DNA of 64,000 bases from JBPYFK01 sp051984675 (GCA_051984675.1 JBPYFK010000008.1:62001-126000); one strand, 5' to 3'. Shown: positions 1-9,094, counted from the first letter of the stretch. Program-made: numbers and translations. Notes: generated by a model not told the origin, from the sequence alone.

Positions 1-1684
1 CGGCGCGGTCCACCAGTTGCAGGATGCGTTCCACGAGCTCGGCGTCGAAACCGTCCGCGATCAGGTCGGCGTAGCCCCGGTCGCCTTCGACGTAGCCGTC
101 CAGGACGGCGTCGAGGATGTCGTACGGCGGCAACGAGTCGGTGTCGACCTGGTCCGGGCGAAGCTCCGCCGACGGTTCCTTGGTGATCGAGTTCGGCGGG
201 ATCGGCGGCACCTCGCCGCGCTTCTCGGCCTCGTTGTTGCGCCACCTCGCCAGCCGCCACACCAGCGTCTTCGGCACGTCCTTGATCGGCGCGAAGCCGC
301 CGACGGCGTCGCCGTAGATCGTGGAGTAGCCCACTGCCAGCTCGGACTTGTTCCCGGTGGCCAGCACCAGGTGTCCCTCCTGGTTGGACAGCGCCATCAG
401 GGTCATGCCCCGGCACCGGGACTGGATGTTCTCCTCGGCGAGGCCGGTCAGCCCGAGCTGGTCGACGAACGTCGCGACCATGTTCTCGATCGGTTCCACG
501 CGATAGCGCATCCCGGTCCGCTCAACCAGGTCGTCGGCGTCCGAACGGGAGTGTGCCGACGAGTACTTGGACGGCAGCGAGACGCCGTTGACCGCGTCCG
601 CACCGAGGGCGTCGACCGCGAGTGCCGCCACCAGGGCCGAGTCGATGCCACCGGAGACACCGAGCATGACCGAGCCGAACCCGTTCTTGTGCACGTAGTC
701 GCGCAGGCCGGTCACCAGTGCCGACCACACCGCGGCCTCATCGGAGAGCGCCTCGCCGGCGGGTTCGCGGGGAAGCGGCTCGTAGGGCGGCAGCGGATCG
801 GGGTGCAAGGTGATCCGGTTCACATTGAACGCCGGCAGCGGCGGCGTGTGGAACGCCTGTGCCGCATCCCCGATGACGGGGTTCTCCGCCCCGGACACCT
901 CCGGCTCGATGGTCGTGCGCGTGTGTCCACCCGCGACTAGGTCCAAGTCCACCAGCATCAGGTGCTCGGTGAACTGCGGGGCACGGGCCAGGACCTGACC
1001 GTCCGGGGTGGCCACCATGGAGTCACCGTCGAAGACCAGCTCGTCCTGCCCGCCCACGAGGTTGACGTAGGCCATCGGAGCCCGGGCCTCCGCAGCCCGG
1101 CGGGTCACCAGCGGGGTGCGCTGGTCCTCCTTGGACAGTTCGTACGGCGAGGCGTTGATCACCACAACGAGGTCCACACCGACATGGCCCAGTGCGGACA
1201 CCGGCCCGCCGTTCTGCCAGATGTCTTCGCATATGACGACGCCGACGTCCAGACCGTGCAGCCGGGCGATCGGCAGATCGTTGCCGGGGGCGAAATAGCG
1301 AGCCTCGTCGAACACGCCGTAGTTCGGCAGGTAGTGCTTGTCGTAGGTCGCGACGACCTCACCCCGGTACAGCAACGACGCGGCGTTGCGAATGCCCTCG
1401 TCGTCGCGGTCCAGGTGCCCGACGATGACCAGGGTGTCGGCACACCCGGCCTCGCCCAACCGGCCCGCGAGCAACTCCATTTCGGACCGGTTGGCCGCTG
1501 CGAACGACTTGCGCAGGGCCAGGTCCTCCACCGGGTAGCCAGCCAGGACCGTCTCCGGGAACGCGACCAGGTGGGCGCCTTCCCGCACGGCCTTCTTCGT
1601 CCATTCCAGGATCATCGCGCTGTTGCCGGCGATGTCCCCGACACAGGCATTGACCTGTCCGAGAGCGATACGCAACTGCGGCAT
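1..1684 (-). CDS. nadE: Glutamine-dependent NAD+ synthetase (3' end cut by window edge)
   Basis: Catalyses the last step of NAD synthesis, amidation of nicotinate adenine dinucleotide, using ammonia channelled from glutamine. Read on the minus strand, the protein opens MPQLRIALGQVNACVGD. Its N-terminal half is a nitrilase-type glutaminase with the expected Glu (AFPETVL), Lys (YDKHYLPNYG) and Cys (VVICEDIWQ). The C-terminal half is the synthetase with the ATP P-loop SGGIDS. About 561 codons are visible; the roughly 680-residue actinobacterial enzymes suggest that some 115 residues lie beyond base 1. The ATG at 1682-1684 was chosen because it starts exactly at the conserved nitrilase beta strand. 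It is divergent from the exported hydrolase gene at 1792, with 107 bp between them. Identification is secure from both domains. Confidence 0.95.
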   Translation of the reverse strand, partial: MPQLRIALGQVNACVGDIAGNSAMILEWTKKAVREGAHLVAFPETVLAGYPVEDLALRKSFAAANRSEMELLAGRLGEAGCADTLVIVGHLDRDDEGIRNAASLLYRGEVVATYDKHYLPNYGVFDEARYFAPGNDLPIARLHGLDVGVVICEDIWQNGGPVSALGHVGVDLVVVINASPYELSKEDQRTPLVTRRAAEARAPMAYVNLVGGQDELVFDGDSMVATPDGQVLARAPQFTEHLMLVDLDLVAGGHTRTTIEPEVSGAENPVIGDAAQAFHTPPLPAFNVNRITLHPDPLPPYEPLPREPAGEALSDEAAVWSALVTGLRDYVHKNGFGSVMLGVSGGIDSALVAALAVDALGADAVNGVSLPSKYSSAHSRSDADDLVERTGMRYRVEPIENMVATFVDQLGLTGLAEENIQSRCRGMTLMALSNQEGHLVLATGNKSELAVGYSTIYGDAVGGFAPIKDVPKTLVWRLARWRNNEAEKRGEVPPIPPNSITKEPSAELRPDQVDTDSLPPYDILDAVLDGYVEGDRGYADLIADGFDAELVERILQLVDRA

Positions 1685-1791
1685 GCTGACATCTTCGCGC
1701 AAGGGGGAAGCGCGTGTGCGACACCCGGGTAAGTCGCAGCTCCGGCAGGGTCGGGCAGCAGCGCGGCCGTCGCGCATGTCACGATCACTGC

Positions 1792-3369
1792 GTGATACGT
1801 GCACTGGCCGTGATCGGGTCCATCGTCGCTCTGGTGGGTGTTGCGGCATGCACGCCCCAGTCACAGCAGCCGCTCCAGCCCCATGTGGAGCATCACGGTC
1901 CAGTGGGGCCGGTCCCCGCCGGGCTGGACCGGTTCTACGGGCAGGATCTGCGCTGGGAGCCGTGCCCCAACTACGCGACCACCACAGAGGACCGCGCGGC
2001 CTTCCAGGCGCCCGGTCTGGAGTGCGCGCGGTTGACCGTGCCGATGGACTACGCCAACCCGCAGGGCCAGACGATCACGCTGGGCGTGCTGCGCAAACCC
2101 GCGAGTGACACCGCGCACCGGATCGGTTCCCTGGTGATCAACCCGGGTGGCCCCGGTGCTTCCGGGATGAGCTCCGCGGCGAGCCTGGCGTCGGCCACGT
2201 CCGGCAACGATCTGGGCAAGCGCTTCGACCTGGTCGGGTTCGACCCGCGCGGGGTCGCCTCCAGCCAGCCGTCCGTGCAATGCCTGAGCGGGCCGGAGCG
2301 CGACGCCGACCGGCTGGTCAACCACTCCGACCCCTCGCCGGCCGGGGTCGCGGCGCTGGAACAGGAGGAGAGCGGCTACGCGGCGAAGTGCGCGCAGCGC
2401 AGCGGCACCGGCCTGCTGGCGAACGTCGGTACCCGGGACGTCGTCAAGGACATGGACGTGCTGCGCTCGGTCCTCGGCGACCAGAAGCTGACCTTCATCG
2501 GCTACTCCTACGGCACTCGTCTTGGTGCGGACTACGCCGAGCAGTTCCCCGGCAACGTGCGCGCGATGGTGCTCGACGGGGCGATCGACCCCACCGAGAA
2601 CGTGGTGGACTCGCAGGTCGACCAGGGGGCGGGATTCCAACGGGCGTTCAACGACTTCGCGGCCTGGTGCGCCCGGCAGCAGCGTTGCGGGGTCGGCCCC
2701 GACCCGACTCGCGCGGTGTCGGCGTTCCAGCAGCTGACCCGACCGCTGATCGACCACCCCCTGAACGTCGGGGATGGCCGGAAGATGTCGTACCAGGACG
2801 CGACGACGGCGGCGATTCAGGCCCTGTACTCCCAGGACCTCTGGGAACCGCTGAACACCGGCCTGCTCGATCTCGCCCAGGGGCGGGCGCACACGCTGAT
2901 GGCGCTCGCGGACAGCTACTACGAGCGCCAGCCCGCCGGCAACTACGCCAACGTCACCGACGCGTTCAACGCGATCCGCTGCGTGGACGACCAGCGGGTC
3001 ACCGACCGCGGCCAGCTGCTGTCGGCCGACCAGCGGTACCGGCAGTCGGCGCCGTTCCTCGACGACGGTCGCGGGCCGAGCCCGGCGGAGGAGATCTGCG
3101 CGTTCTGGCCCACACCCGTCACCGGCAAGCAGGCCCAGCCCTCGGTGGGGAACCTGCCGCCCACCCTGGTGATCTCCACGACCGGCGATCCGGCCACGCC
3201 GTACCAGGCCGGTGTCAACCTGGCGAACGCGCTGCACTCGTCGCTGCTGACCTTCGAAGGCACCCAGCACACGGTGTTCCTGCAGGGCAACTCGTGCGTT
3301 GACGAGGTCGGCATCCGGTACCTGGTGGATCTGCGGACCCCGCCGGCGGGCGCGCGCTGCAGGCCGTGA
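1792..3369 (+). CDS. Exported TAP-like alpha/beta-hydrolase lipoprotein
   Basis: A probable secreted lipid-anchored peptidase or esterase of the tripeptidyl-aminopeptidase (TAP) family, 525 aa. The GTG at 1792 gives a clean lipoprotein signal: a short charged start, a hydrophobic core and a VGVAAC lipobox with Cys at about residue 20. Upstream in-frame starts would bury this signal. The alpha/beta-hydrolase triad is visible: Ser239 in GYSYGTRLG, Asp466 in STTGDPATPY and His493 in GTQHTVF. The oxyanion-side motif NPGGPGASG lies near residue 118, and the C-terminal TAP-like segment carries CAFWPTP. M. tuberculosis has paired exported homologues (Rv2223c, Rv2224c) at the same place beside glnA2; only one copy is present here. 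The natural substrate is not evident from the sequence. Confidence 0.88.
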   Translation: MIRALAVIGSIVALVGVAACTPQSQQPLQPHVEHHGPVGPVPAGLDRFYGQDLRWEPCPNYATTTEDRAAFQAPGLECARLTVPMDYANPQGQTITLGVLRKPASDTAHRIGSLVINPGGPGASGMSSAASLASATSGNDLGKRFDLVGFDPRGVASSQPSVQCLSGPERDADRLVNHSDPSPAGVAALEQEESGYAAKCAQRSGTGLLANVGTRDVVKDMDVLRSVLGDQKLTFIGYSYGTRLGADYAEQFPGNVRAMVLDGAIDPTENVVDSQVDQGAGFQRAFNDFAAWCARQQRCGVGPDPTRAVSAFQQLTRPLIDHPLNVGDGRKMSYQDATTAAIQALYSQDLWEPLNTGLLDLAQGRAHTLMALADSYYERQPAGNYANVTDAFNAIRCVDDQRVTDRGQLLSADQRYRQSAPFLDDGRGPSPAEEICAFWPTPVTGKQAQPSVGNLPPTLVISTTGDPATPYQAGVNLANALHSSLLTFEGTQHTVFLQGNSCVDEVGIRYLVDLRTPPAGARCRP

Positions 3370-3450
3370 CCGCCGACTTGGGGCCATCAGTTACGCGGTG
3401 TTGCGTGCCCGGAAACGCCACGATCGGCCTAGAGGATTTACGCTGCGAAC

Positions 3451-4794
3451 ATGAACCGCCAGCAGGAGTTTGTACTCCGCACCCTGGAGGAACGTGACAT
3501 CCGCTTCGTGCGGCTGTGGTTCACCGACGTCCTCGGCATCCTCAAATCGGTGGCGATCTCGCCCGCCGAGTTGGAAGGCGCCTTCGCCGAGGGCATCGGG
3601 TTCGACGGCTCGTCGATCGAGGGATTCGCCCGGGTGTTCGAGTCCGACATGGTCGCCAAGCCCGACCCCTCGACGTTCCAGGTGCTGCCCTGGGAAACGC
3701 CGGACGGGGAGCACTACTCGGCGCGGATGTTCTGCGACATCGCGATGCCCGATGGGTCACCGTGCTGGGCCGACCCCAGGCACGTGCTGCGCCGTACCCT
3801 CGCCAGAGCGACCGAGGCCGGGTTCACCTGCTACGTCCACCCGGAGATCGAGTTCTTCCTGCTGAAGAACCTGCCGGACGACGGTACCGAACCGATTCCC
3901 GCCGACACCGGCGGCTACTTCGACCAGGCGAGCCACGACGCCGCCCCGCACTTCCGGCGTAACGCGATCGAGACGCTGGAGGCGATGGGCATCTCGGTGG
4001 AGTTCAGCCACCACGAGGGCGCCCCCGGTCAGCAGGAGATCGATCTGCGCTACGCCGATGCGCTGACCATGGCCGACAACGTCATGACCTTCCGCTACGT
4101 CGTCAAGGAAGTCGCGCTGACCCAGGGCGTGCGGGCGTCGTTCATGCCGAAGCCGTTCAGTGACCAGCCGGGCTCGGGCATGCACACGCACATCAGCCTG
4201 TTCGAGGGTGACCGGAACGCCTTCTACCACCCGGAGGACCCCTACGAGCTGTCCGAAACCGGACGCGCCTTCGTCGCGGGGTTGCTGCACCACGCCCGCG
4301 AGATCAGCGCCGTCACCAACCAGTGGGTGAACTCCTACAAGCGCCTGGTGGTCGGTGGAGAAGCTCCCACAGCGGTGTGCTGGGGCCACGCGAACCGGTC
4401 CGCCCTCGTGCGCGTGCCGATGTACTCGCCGGGCAAGTCCTCGTCGCGGCGGGTCGAAGTCCGCAGTCTGGACACGGCGTGCAACCCGTACCTGGCGTAC
4501 GCGGTCATCCTGGCCGCCGGGCTGCGCGGAGTGCAGAAGGGCTACGAGCTGCCCCCGGCCACCGAGGACGACGTCTGGTCGCTGACCGAAGCCGAGCGCA
4601 AGGCCGCCGGGTACGCCAGCCTGCCGCAGAACCTCAACGAGGCGCTGGTCGAGCTGGAGTCGTCCGAACTGGTCGCGGAAACCCTCGGCGAGCACGTCTT
4701 CGACTTCTTCCTGCGCAACAAGCGCGAGGAATGGCACGAGTACCGCAGCCACGTCACGCCGTACGAACTGCGCACCCTGATGCCCCGGTTGTGA
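3451..4794 (+). CDS. glnA2: Glutamine synthetase, GlnA2 type
   Basis: Type I glutamine synthetase paralogue (447 aa), condensing glutamate and ammonia at the expense of ATP. The N-terminal beta-grasp region contains IGFDGSSIEGFA. The catalytic barrel has the glutamate-binding GSGMHTHISL and the ATP-binding KRLVVGGEAPTA segments, and ends in the usual NPYLAYA region. It matches the shorter GlnA2 group (M. tuberculosis Rv2222c, 446 aa) rather than GlnA1 at 15467-16891. The canonical adenylylation-loop context of GlnA1 (DKDLYELPPEEA) is replaced by KGYELPPATEDD, so control by GlnE is doubtful. It follows the TAP-like gene by 81 bp. GlnA2 enzymes are accessory and can act on gamma-glutamyl compounds; which activity applies here cannot be told. 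Confidence 0.93.
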   Translation: MNRQQEFVLRTLEERDIRFVRLWFTDVLGILKSVAISPAELEGAFAEGIGFDGSSIEGFARVFESDMVAKPDPSTFQVLPWETPDGEHYSARMFCDIAMPDGSPCWADPRHVLRRTLARATEAGFTCYVHPEIEFFLLKNLPDDGTEPIPADTGGYFDQASHDAAPHFRRNAIETLEAMGISVEFSHHEGAPGQQEIDLRYADALTMADNVMTFRYVVKEVALTQGVRASFMPKPFSDQPGSGMHTHISLFEGDRNAFYHPEDPYELSETGRAFVAGLLHHAREISAVTNQWVNSYKRLVVGGEAPTAVCWGHANRSALVRVPMYSPGKSSSRRVEVRSLDTACNPYLAYAVILAAGLRGVQKGYELPPATEDDVWSLTEAERKAAGYASLPQNLNEALVELESSELVAETLGEHVFDFFLRNKREEWHEYRSHVTPYELRTLMPRL

Positions 4795-4862
4795 GACGGG
4801 TCAGCTGATCCGCGTGGGACCGCTGTGGTCCCGGGGACATGTTCGTGGTTTCCGGCGGGCGA

Positions 4863-4875
4863 TAGGTTCGTCGGC
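4863..4875 (+). promoter_or_regulatory. Candidate leaderless promoter (-10) of the giant glycosyltransferase gene
   Basis: TAGGTT at 4863-4868 is followed by seven bases and then the GTG at 4876. This is the spacing of a -10 box whose transcript begins at the start codon, and no Shine-Dalgarno sequence is visible. No convincing -35 box was found. Confidence 0.45.
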
Positions 4876-7800
4876 GTGACTGATTCTCAGGCGCATCCTG
4901 ACCCCCTTGGGGCACACGGCGAACCCGGCGAGCCGTCGCAGTCGACGCTGGAGTCCTTCGTCGAGGTCAGCGAGCTGGAGTGGCCGTCCGAGCCGCCAGC
5001 CGACAGTGCCGGCGAAGCCGGGCACGACACGCCGATCGCTCCCGAGGCGCTGTCGGTGATCGGCTGCACCGTCGTCTGCCGTGGCCAGCTGCCCGCCGCG
5101 CAGGTGCTCCGGGATTCCTTCCTGCGCCAGCACCCGTACGCGCGGTTCGCCGTGCTGGTGGCCGACGACCCCAGGTCGGGCGCGGAAACCACGGAGCCGC
5201 GAGAAGCGGGGCGCACATCGCTGCTGACACCGGCTGACGTCGGTGTGGGCAGCGCCGAACTCGCCCGGCTGGCCGCGTCGTGCACCGCTGACCAGTTGCG
5301 CGCCGTCCTCCGACCGCGCCTGCTGAGCCGGCTGGTGCCGTACGGCGTGCCGGTGCTCTCCCTGGAGCCCTCGGTGCAGGTGTTCGGCCCGTTCGACGAC
5401 CTGCTGGCGGGGCTGACACCGCAACGCCCGGTCGCTCTGGCGCCGCGCGTCCTGCGCCCGCTGGTCGGCGACGAACTCCGTCCCAGCCCCTCCGATCTGC
5501 TCGAAGCCGGCACGTTCGACCTGAGCCTGCTCGCCGTGTCGGTCGGCGCCGAGGAGTTCCTGCAGCTGTGGGCCGACCAGATGCTGGCCGACCCGGCGAG
5601 CTCGGAAGCCTTCCTGGAGGGCGCGTCGGCGCTTGTCGATCACCACGTGCTCCGTGACCCTGGAGTCGGCCTGTCGGTGTGGAACGCGGCGCAGCGCGAG
5701 CTGACCGTGTCCTCCGATGGCCAGCACACGGTGAACGGCTCGCCGTTGCGCAGCGTGCACTTCGACGACTTCCAGCCGGAACGACCGTGGTTGCTGTCGG
5801 TGGCCTACGCCGACCGTCCGCGCGTGCTGCTGTCGGAGCACCCGGTGCTGGCGCGCCTGTGCGCCAACTACCGCAACGCGCTGGTCAGTGCCGGCTACAC
5901 CCGGGAGGAGCCGCACCGGTTCCACGCATTGCCGGACGGTACGGCGATCCCGGATTCGTTGCGGGCCGAGTACCGCAAGGCGCTGGCCCGTGCCGAGCAG
6001 GGTGGTGAGGCCGCGCCGGCGAGCCCGTTCGATCCCGGCGGGCGCCCGGGCGGTGCCGCCGAGGAGGCGGGCGGTCCCGCCGAGGACGACGGCGGCGCCG
6101 ACCCGGTGACGATCTTCCTGCGCTGGGCCTGCGAACCCGGCGACGCGCGGCAACGCGCGGTCGGCGGGTCACGGTGGACGGAGGCGGTCTGGCGGGACGA
6201 TCCGTTGCTGCGTCAGGACTTTCCCGATCCGTTCGGCGCGGACGCGGAGGGTTTCCGGGAATGGTGCGCGGATGTCGGGGTCACCAACGGCCGGGTACCG
6301 GCGGCGGCGGTGCGGCGAGACCCCACGGGCCACCAGTCCGCGCTGGTCGACCAGCTCGGCGTCGCGGTCCTCGGCGGCGGCGAGCTCGCCGAGCTGGTGC
6401 GGGCGGCCGTGCGTTCGTCCGGGTTGCCCTCGGCGGACACGCCCTCCTACCCGGTTGTGGTGCGCTGCGACGGTGACGAGCTGGTACCCGCCGGCCGGCA
6501 CCTGATCGACATCCGCCCGGACGCCGGCCTCAGTCATGGCTCCGGGGAGCGGGCACCGGAGCGCGCCGACGAGACGTGGGTGCTGTCCGAAGCGAGCCGG
6601 CACGCGGCTCGCCGTGCGGGCTCGCGCGTCACCCGCGTGGTCGCGCTCCCGCTGCCCGACCCGGGGATCGTGGACCTGCCGACGAAAAAGGCGGCACGCG
6701 CCCGCATCGGGCTGTCCGACGAGTTCGTCTTCGCCGCCGAGGTGGACCATTCCGCCGAACGGCACGGCAATGTGCTGGGTCTGGTGACGGCGTTCTTCAA
6801 CGCCTTCCCGGAGCGTGCTGACCCGGAACAGGAGAACGCATCCGCGCAACGGCAGGACGTCCGACTGCTGCTGTCCGTCACCGGCGGGTCGGAGTACCCG
6901 GAAGCCTCCGAACGTCTGCGGTTGGCGATCGTCTCCGACCCGCGAATCGTGCTGATCGAGCACGACGTGCCGGACGTGGTGGCCGCCTCCGACTGCGTGG
7001 TCTCCCTGCACCGGGCCGACGGCGGCGTCGGCGGTGATCACGTGGCGCTGCGGCTGTTGGGTGCCGCCGTGCGCGGCGTGCCGGTCCTGGCCAGCGACCA
7101 CGGCGCGGTCAGCGAGCTGCTCGGTGGACAGGGGGCGAAGCTCGTGGCCTGCCAGGGAGCGGGTGAGCCCGACCTGGCAACGGCCGCCGAGATGCTGGGC
7201 GAAATCGCCGAGCATCCCGAGGACACCGCGCGGTTCGGCCTGGCCGCGCGGCAATACCTGCTCGCCGAGCACAACGTCACCCAGGCGGGGGAACGGCTGC
7301 GCGACCGCGTCGAGCACGCGTACCGCAGCTGGCGCACCAAGTGGTCGAAGGACCAGCACGGCCAGCTGGACGACCCGTTGCGCCCGTTGCTGATCGCGCG
7401 GCACGCGCTGCACCGGCCGCCGGATGTCGGCGCCGGCAGCCGTAACGCGATGGCGCCCGCATTGCGCAAAGCCGTCCTCAAGGCTCTCGGCCACTACGAT
7501 CAGCACATCCGCGAGGTCATGCGGTCGCTGGTGGACGGTGTCGAGCAGACCGCCGCCGAGCTGCTGCGCAAGCAGTACGAAGCCGGCGAGATCGACATCG
7601 AGTCGCTGCGTTCCGAACTCACCCAGCTCGCCCACCGGCAGCAGCAGCTCGGCGACCAGCTGGCCGGCACCGAGGACGGCGTGGTGCGCAGCAGGGCCGA
7701 ACTCGTCGGCCACGGCCGGCAGCTGACCGACCTGCGCCACGAGTTGGAGAGCGAGTCGACCAAGCGGGACGAGCAGGTCAACGCGCTCGCGGAACGCCTC

Positions 7801-8802
7801 GATCGGCTCACGGCCGCAGTGGAACGCACCCTCGACCGCCTGGACTCGCTGGAGTCCACAGTGGCCGAGTCCCTGCACGACCGGGACGGCCAGGTCGGGG
7901 CGGACCTGCGCTCGGCGACGCAGAGCGCGGCTTTCGCCGCGCAGCGCACCGACGTGCTGCAACGAATCCTGTTGCGGGAGCACGAAAGGCAGCACGGCTC
8001 CGACGACGGCACCACGGCCCTGGTGGTGTGTGACGCGGGACTGTTGCGGTTGCCGGCCGAGGACAGCCTGATGTTGCCGTGGCTGTCCTCGCACACGGCG
8101 TGGGACGCCGAGGTGTCGGCGCTGATCGATTCGCTGCTCGAACCGGACGGGATCTTCCTCGACGTCGGTTCCTACGTCGGCTATCAGACGGTCCGGGTGC
8201 TCGGCAGGCTGGGTACCAGCGGCGCTGTGGTGGCCGTCGAGCCCAGCGAGCGAGCGCGCGAGCTGCTGGGGCGCAACGTCGAGATCAACCTGCCGGCCGC
8301 GGTCGCGCAGCGGCTGACCGTGATCAGCGGTGCCGCCTGGGACGGCCAGTGCGAGCTGATCGCCGAGGACGCGATCAGCGGCGGGCTGTCCGTGCGGCCG
8401 GTGACCCCGGAGCTGGTCGGAGAGGACGAGCCGGAGTCGCCGAAGGCGCCCGGCGTGCGCTTGGACAAGGAGCTGGAGACCTTGGGCGAGTTGCGGGGGC
8501 TGCGCCTGTCAGTGGTGCACGTCGATCTCGGCGGGCGGGTGCACCGCGCGCTCGGCGGGCTGGTGCGGTTGCTGCGCAAGGACCGCCCGCACGTCGTGTG
8601 CTCGTTCACGCCCGAGGCGGTGGAGCAGTTGGGCGACGACCCGGCGGCGGCGCTGCGCGAGTTCGGGACGTGGGGCTACGACCTGGTGCCGGTCGGGCGG
8701 ACCCAGGCGGTCTCAGCGGAAGAGCTGCTGGAAGCCATGGCCACGGCCGGTGCCTCCAGCACGGTCAAGCTGTGGCTGCGTCCGCGTGGAAAGGCCGGAT
8801 GA
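4876..8802 (+). CDS. Multidomain glycosyltransferase - coiled coil - FkbM methyltransferase
   Basis: A 1308-aa cytosolic protein with at least four parts. Residues about 55-390 resemble the N-terminal region of large actinobacterial glycosyltransferases (FDLSLLAVSVGAEEFLQLWA, then LRDPGVGLSVWN and HFDDFQPERPWLLS). Residues about 410-480 carry the DDPLLRQDFPDPFG type linker motif. Residues about 550-850 form a GT-B family 4-like domain ending in VPVLASDHGAVSELLGG. Residues about 870-1015 are a heptad-rich coiled coil. Residues about 1070-1300 are a class I methyltransferase of FkbM type with the SAM motif FLDVGSYVG. The GTG at 4876 is preferred because it follows a -10-like box by seven bases. 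The gene stands alone between glnA2 and the 5S gene, not in a glycan cluster. It probably makes and methylates a surface glycan, but the substrate is unknown. M. tuberculosis has nothing here between glnA2 and glnE. Confidence 0.8.
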   Translation: MTDSQAHPDPLGAHGEPGEPSQSTLESFVEVSELEWPSEPPADSAGEAGHDTPIAPEALSVIGCTVVCRGQLPAAQVLRDSFLRQHPYARFAVLVADDPRSGAETTEPREAGRTSLLTPADVGVGSAELARLAASCTADQLRAVLRPRLLSRLVPYGVPVLSLEPSVQVFGPFDDLLAGLTPQRPVALAPRVLRPLVGDELRPSPSDLLEAGTFDLSLLAVSVGAEEFLQLWADQMLADPASSEAFLEGASALVDHHVLRDPGVGLSVWNAAQRELTVSSDGQHTVNGSPLRSVHFDDFQPERPWLLSVAYADRPRVLLSEHPVLARLCANYRNALVSAGYTREEPHRFHALPDGTAIPDSLRAEYRKALARAEQGGEAAPASPFDPGGRPGGAAEEAGGPAEDDGGADPVTIFLRWACEPGDARQRAVGGSRWTEAVWRDDPLLRQDFPDPFGADAEGFREWCADVGVTNGRVPAAAVRRDPTGHQSALVDQLGVAVLGGGELAELVRAAVRSSGLPSADTPSYPVVVRCDGDELVPAGRHLIDIRPDAGLSHGSGERAPERADETWVLSEASRHAARRAGSRVTRVVALPLPDPGIVDLPTKKAARARIGLSDEFVFAAEVDHSAERHGNVLGLVTAFFNAFPERADPEQENASAQRQDVRLLLSVTGGSEYPEASERLRLAIVSDPRIVLIEHDVPDVVAASDCVVSLHRADGGVGGDHVALRLLGAAVRGVPVLASDHGAVSELLGGQGAKLVACQGAGEPDLATAAEMLGEIAEHPEDTARFGLAARQYLLAEHNVTQAGERLRDRVEHAYRSWRTKWSKDQHGQLDDPLRPLLIARHALHRPPDVGAGSRNAMAPALRKAVLKALGHYDQHIREVMRSLVDGVEQTAAELLRKQYEAGEIDIESLRSELTQLAHRQQQLGDQLAGTEDGVVRSRAELVGHGRQLTDLRHELESESTKRDEQVNALAERLDRLTAAVERTLDRLDSLESTVAESLHDRDGQVGADLRSATQSAAFAAQRTDVLQRILLREHERQHGSDDGTTALVVCDAGLLRLPAEDSLMLPWLSSHTAWDAEVSALIDSLLEPDGIFLDVGSYVGYQTVRVLGRLGTSGAVVAVEPSERARELLGRNVEINLPAAVAQRLTVISGAAWDGQCELIAEDAISGGLSVRPVTPELVGEDEPESPKAPGVRLDKELETLGELRGLRLSVVHVDLGGRVHRALGGLVRLLRKDRPHVVCSFTPEAVEQLGDDPAAALREFGTWGYDLVPVGRTQAVSAEELLEAMATAGASSTVKLWLRPRGKAG

Positions 8803-8815
8803 GCAGTGCGTGCGC

Positions 8816-8857
8816 CCCCCGGAAATACTGGAACGACCCCCGGAAATACTGGAACGA
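8816..8857 (+). repeat. 21-bp tandem repeat, two copies
   Basis: Two exact head-to-tail copies of a 21-bp unit (8816-8836 and 8837-8857, core GGAAATACTGGAACGAC) lie 14 bp after the stop codon of the giant gene and about 70 bp before the 5S gene. They could be part of the upstream region of the 5S promoter, or a slippage product. Confidence 0.9.
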
Positions 8858-8891
8858 CGGAGTCTGTTAAAGTCTGTGACCAGCAGCGGAC

Positions 8892-8922
8892 TTGCGAGCT
8901 GACGAGCCGCACCAGCTAAGAT
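8892..8922 (+). promoter_or_regulatory. Candidate promoter of the solitary 5S gene
   Basis: TTGCGA (8892-8897) and TAAGAT (8917-8922) are separated by 19 bp. The -10 box ends seven bases before the predicted 5' end of the 5S RNA, which is the expected distance to a transcription start. The spacer is slightly long. No 16S or 23S sequence lies upstream, so the gene needs its own promoter. Confidence 0.5.
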
Positions 8923-8929
8923 TTGGGTG

Positions 8930-9049
8930 GTGTTGGTGGTTATAGCGGAGAGGGTACGCCCGGTCCCATCCCGAACCCGGTAGCTAAGCTCTCCAGCGCC
9001 GATGGTACTGCGCCCGGTGGGGCGTGGGAGAGTAGGACACCGCCAACAC
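8930..9049 (+). rRNA. rrf: 5S ribosomal RNA (solitary copy)
   Basis: About 120 nt with the full conserved 5S pattern: the 5' strand of helix I (GTGTTGGTGG), then TATAGCGGAGAGGG, CGCCCGGTCCCATCCCGAAC, GGTAGCTAAGC, CAGCGCCGATGGTACTG and GTGGGAGAGTAGGACACCGC, and the 3' strand of helix I (CCGCCAACAC). Helix I pairs fully and extends beyond the usual ends (8926-8939 with 9040-9053). Exact ends are set by homology and could shift by two or three bases. The gene is not preceded by 16S or 23S rRNA: its left neighbour is a protein gene ending at 8802 and its right neighbour starts at 9095. Confidence 0.95.
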
Positions 9050-9067
9050 CACCACCTTCTTTTTTCT
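9040..9067 (+). terminator. Terminator-like end of the 5S transcript
   Basis: The extended helix I (14 bp) of the 5S gene is followed directly by a pyrimidine-rich run with seven T in eight bases (about 9057-9065), resembling an intrinsic terminator. Confidence 0.55.
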
Positions 9068-9094
9068 CCCTCTCTGCCGCGTACGCTCGCCCGC

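Noticed and set aside
1861..3387. 508-aa open frame antisense to the exported hydrolase
   Set aside because: Arginine/valine/glycine-rich low-quality translation with no motif; the plus strand encodes a lipoprotein with a full catalytic triad. Long antisense frames are expected at this GC content.
8079..8870. Open frame extending past the giant gene through the 21-bp repeat
   Set aside because: Out of frame with the methyltransferase domain and rich in Arg/Ala/Gly; the repeat is intergenic.
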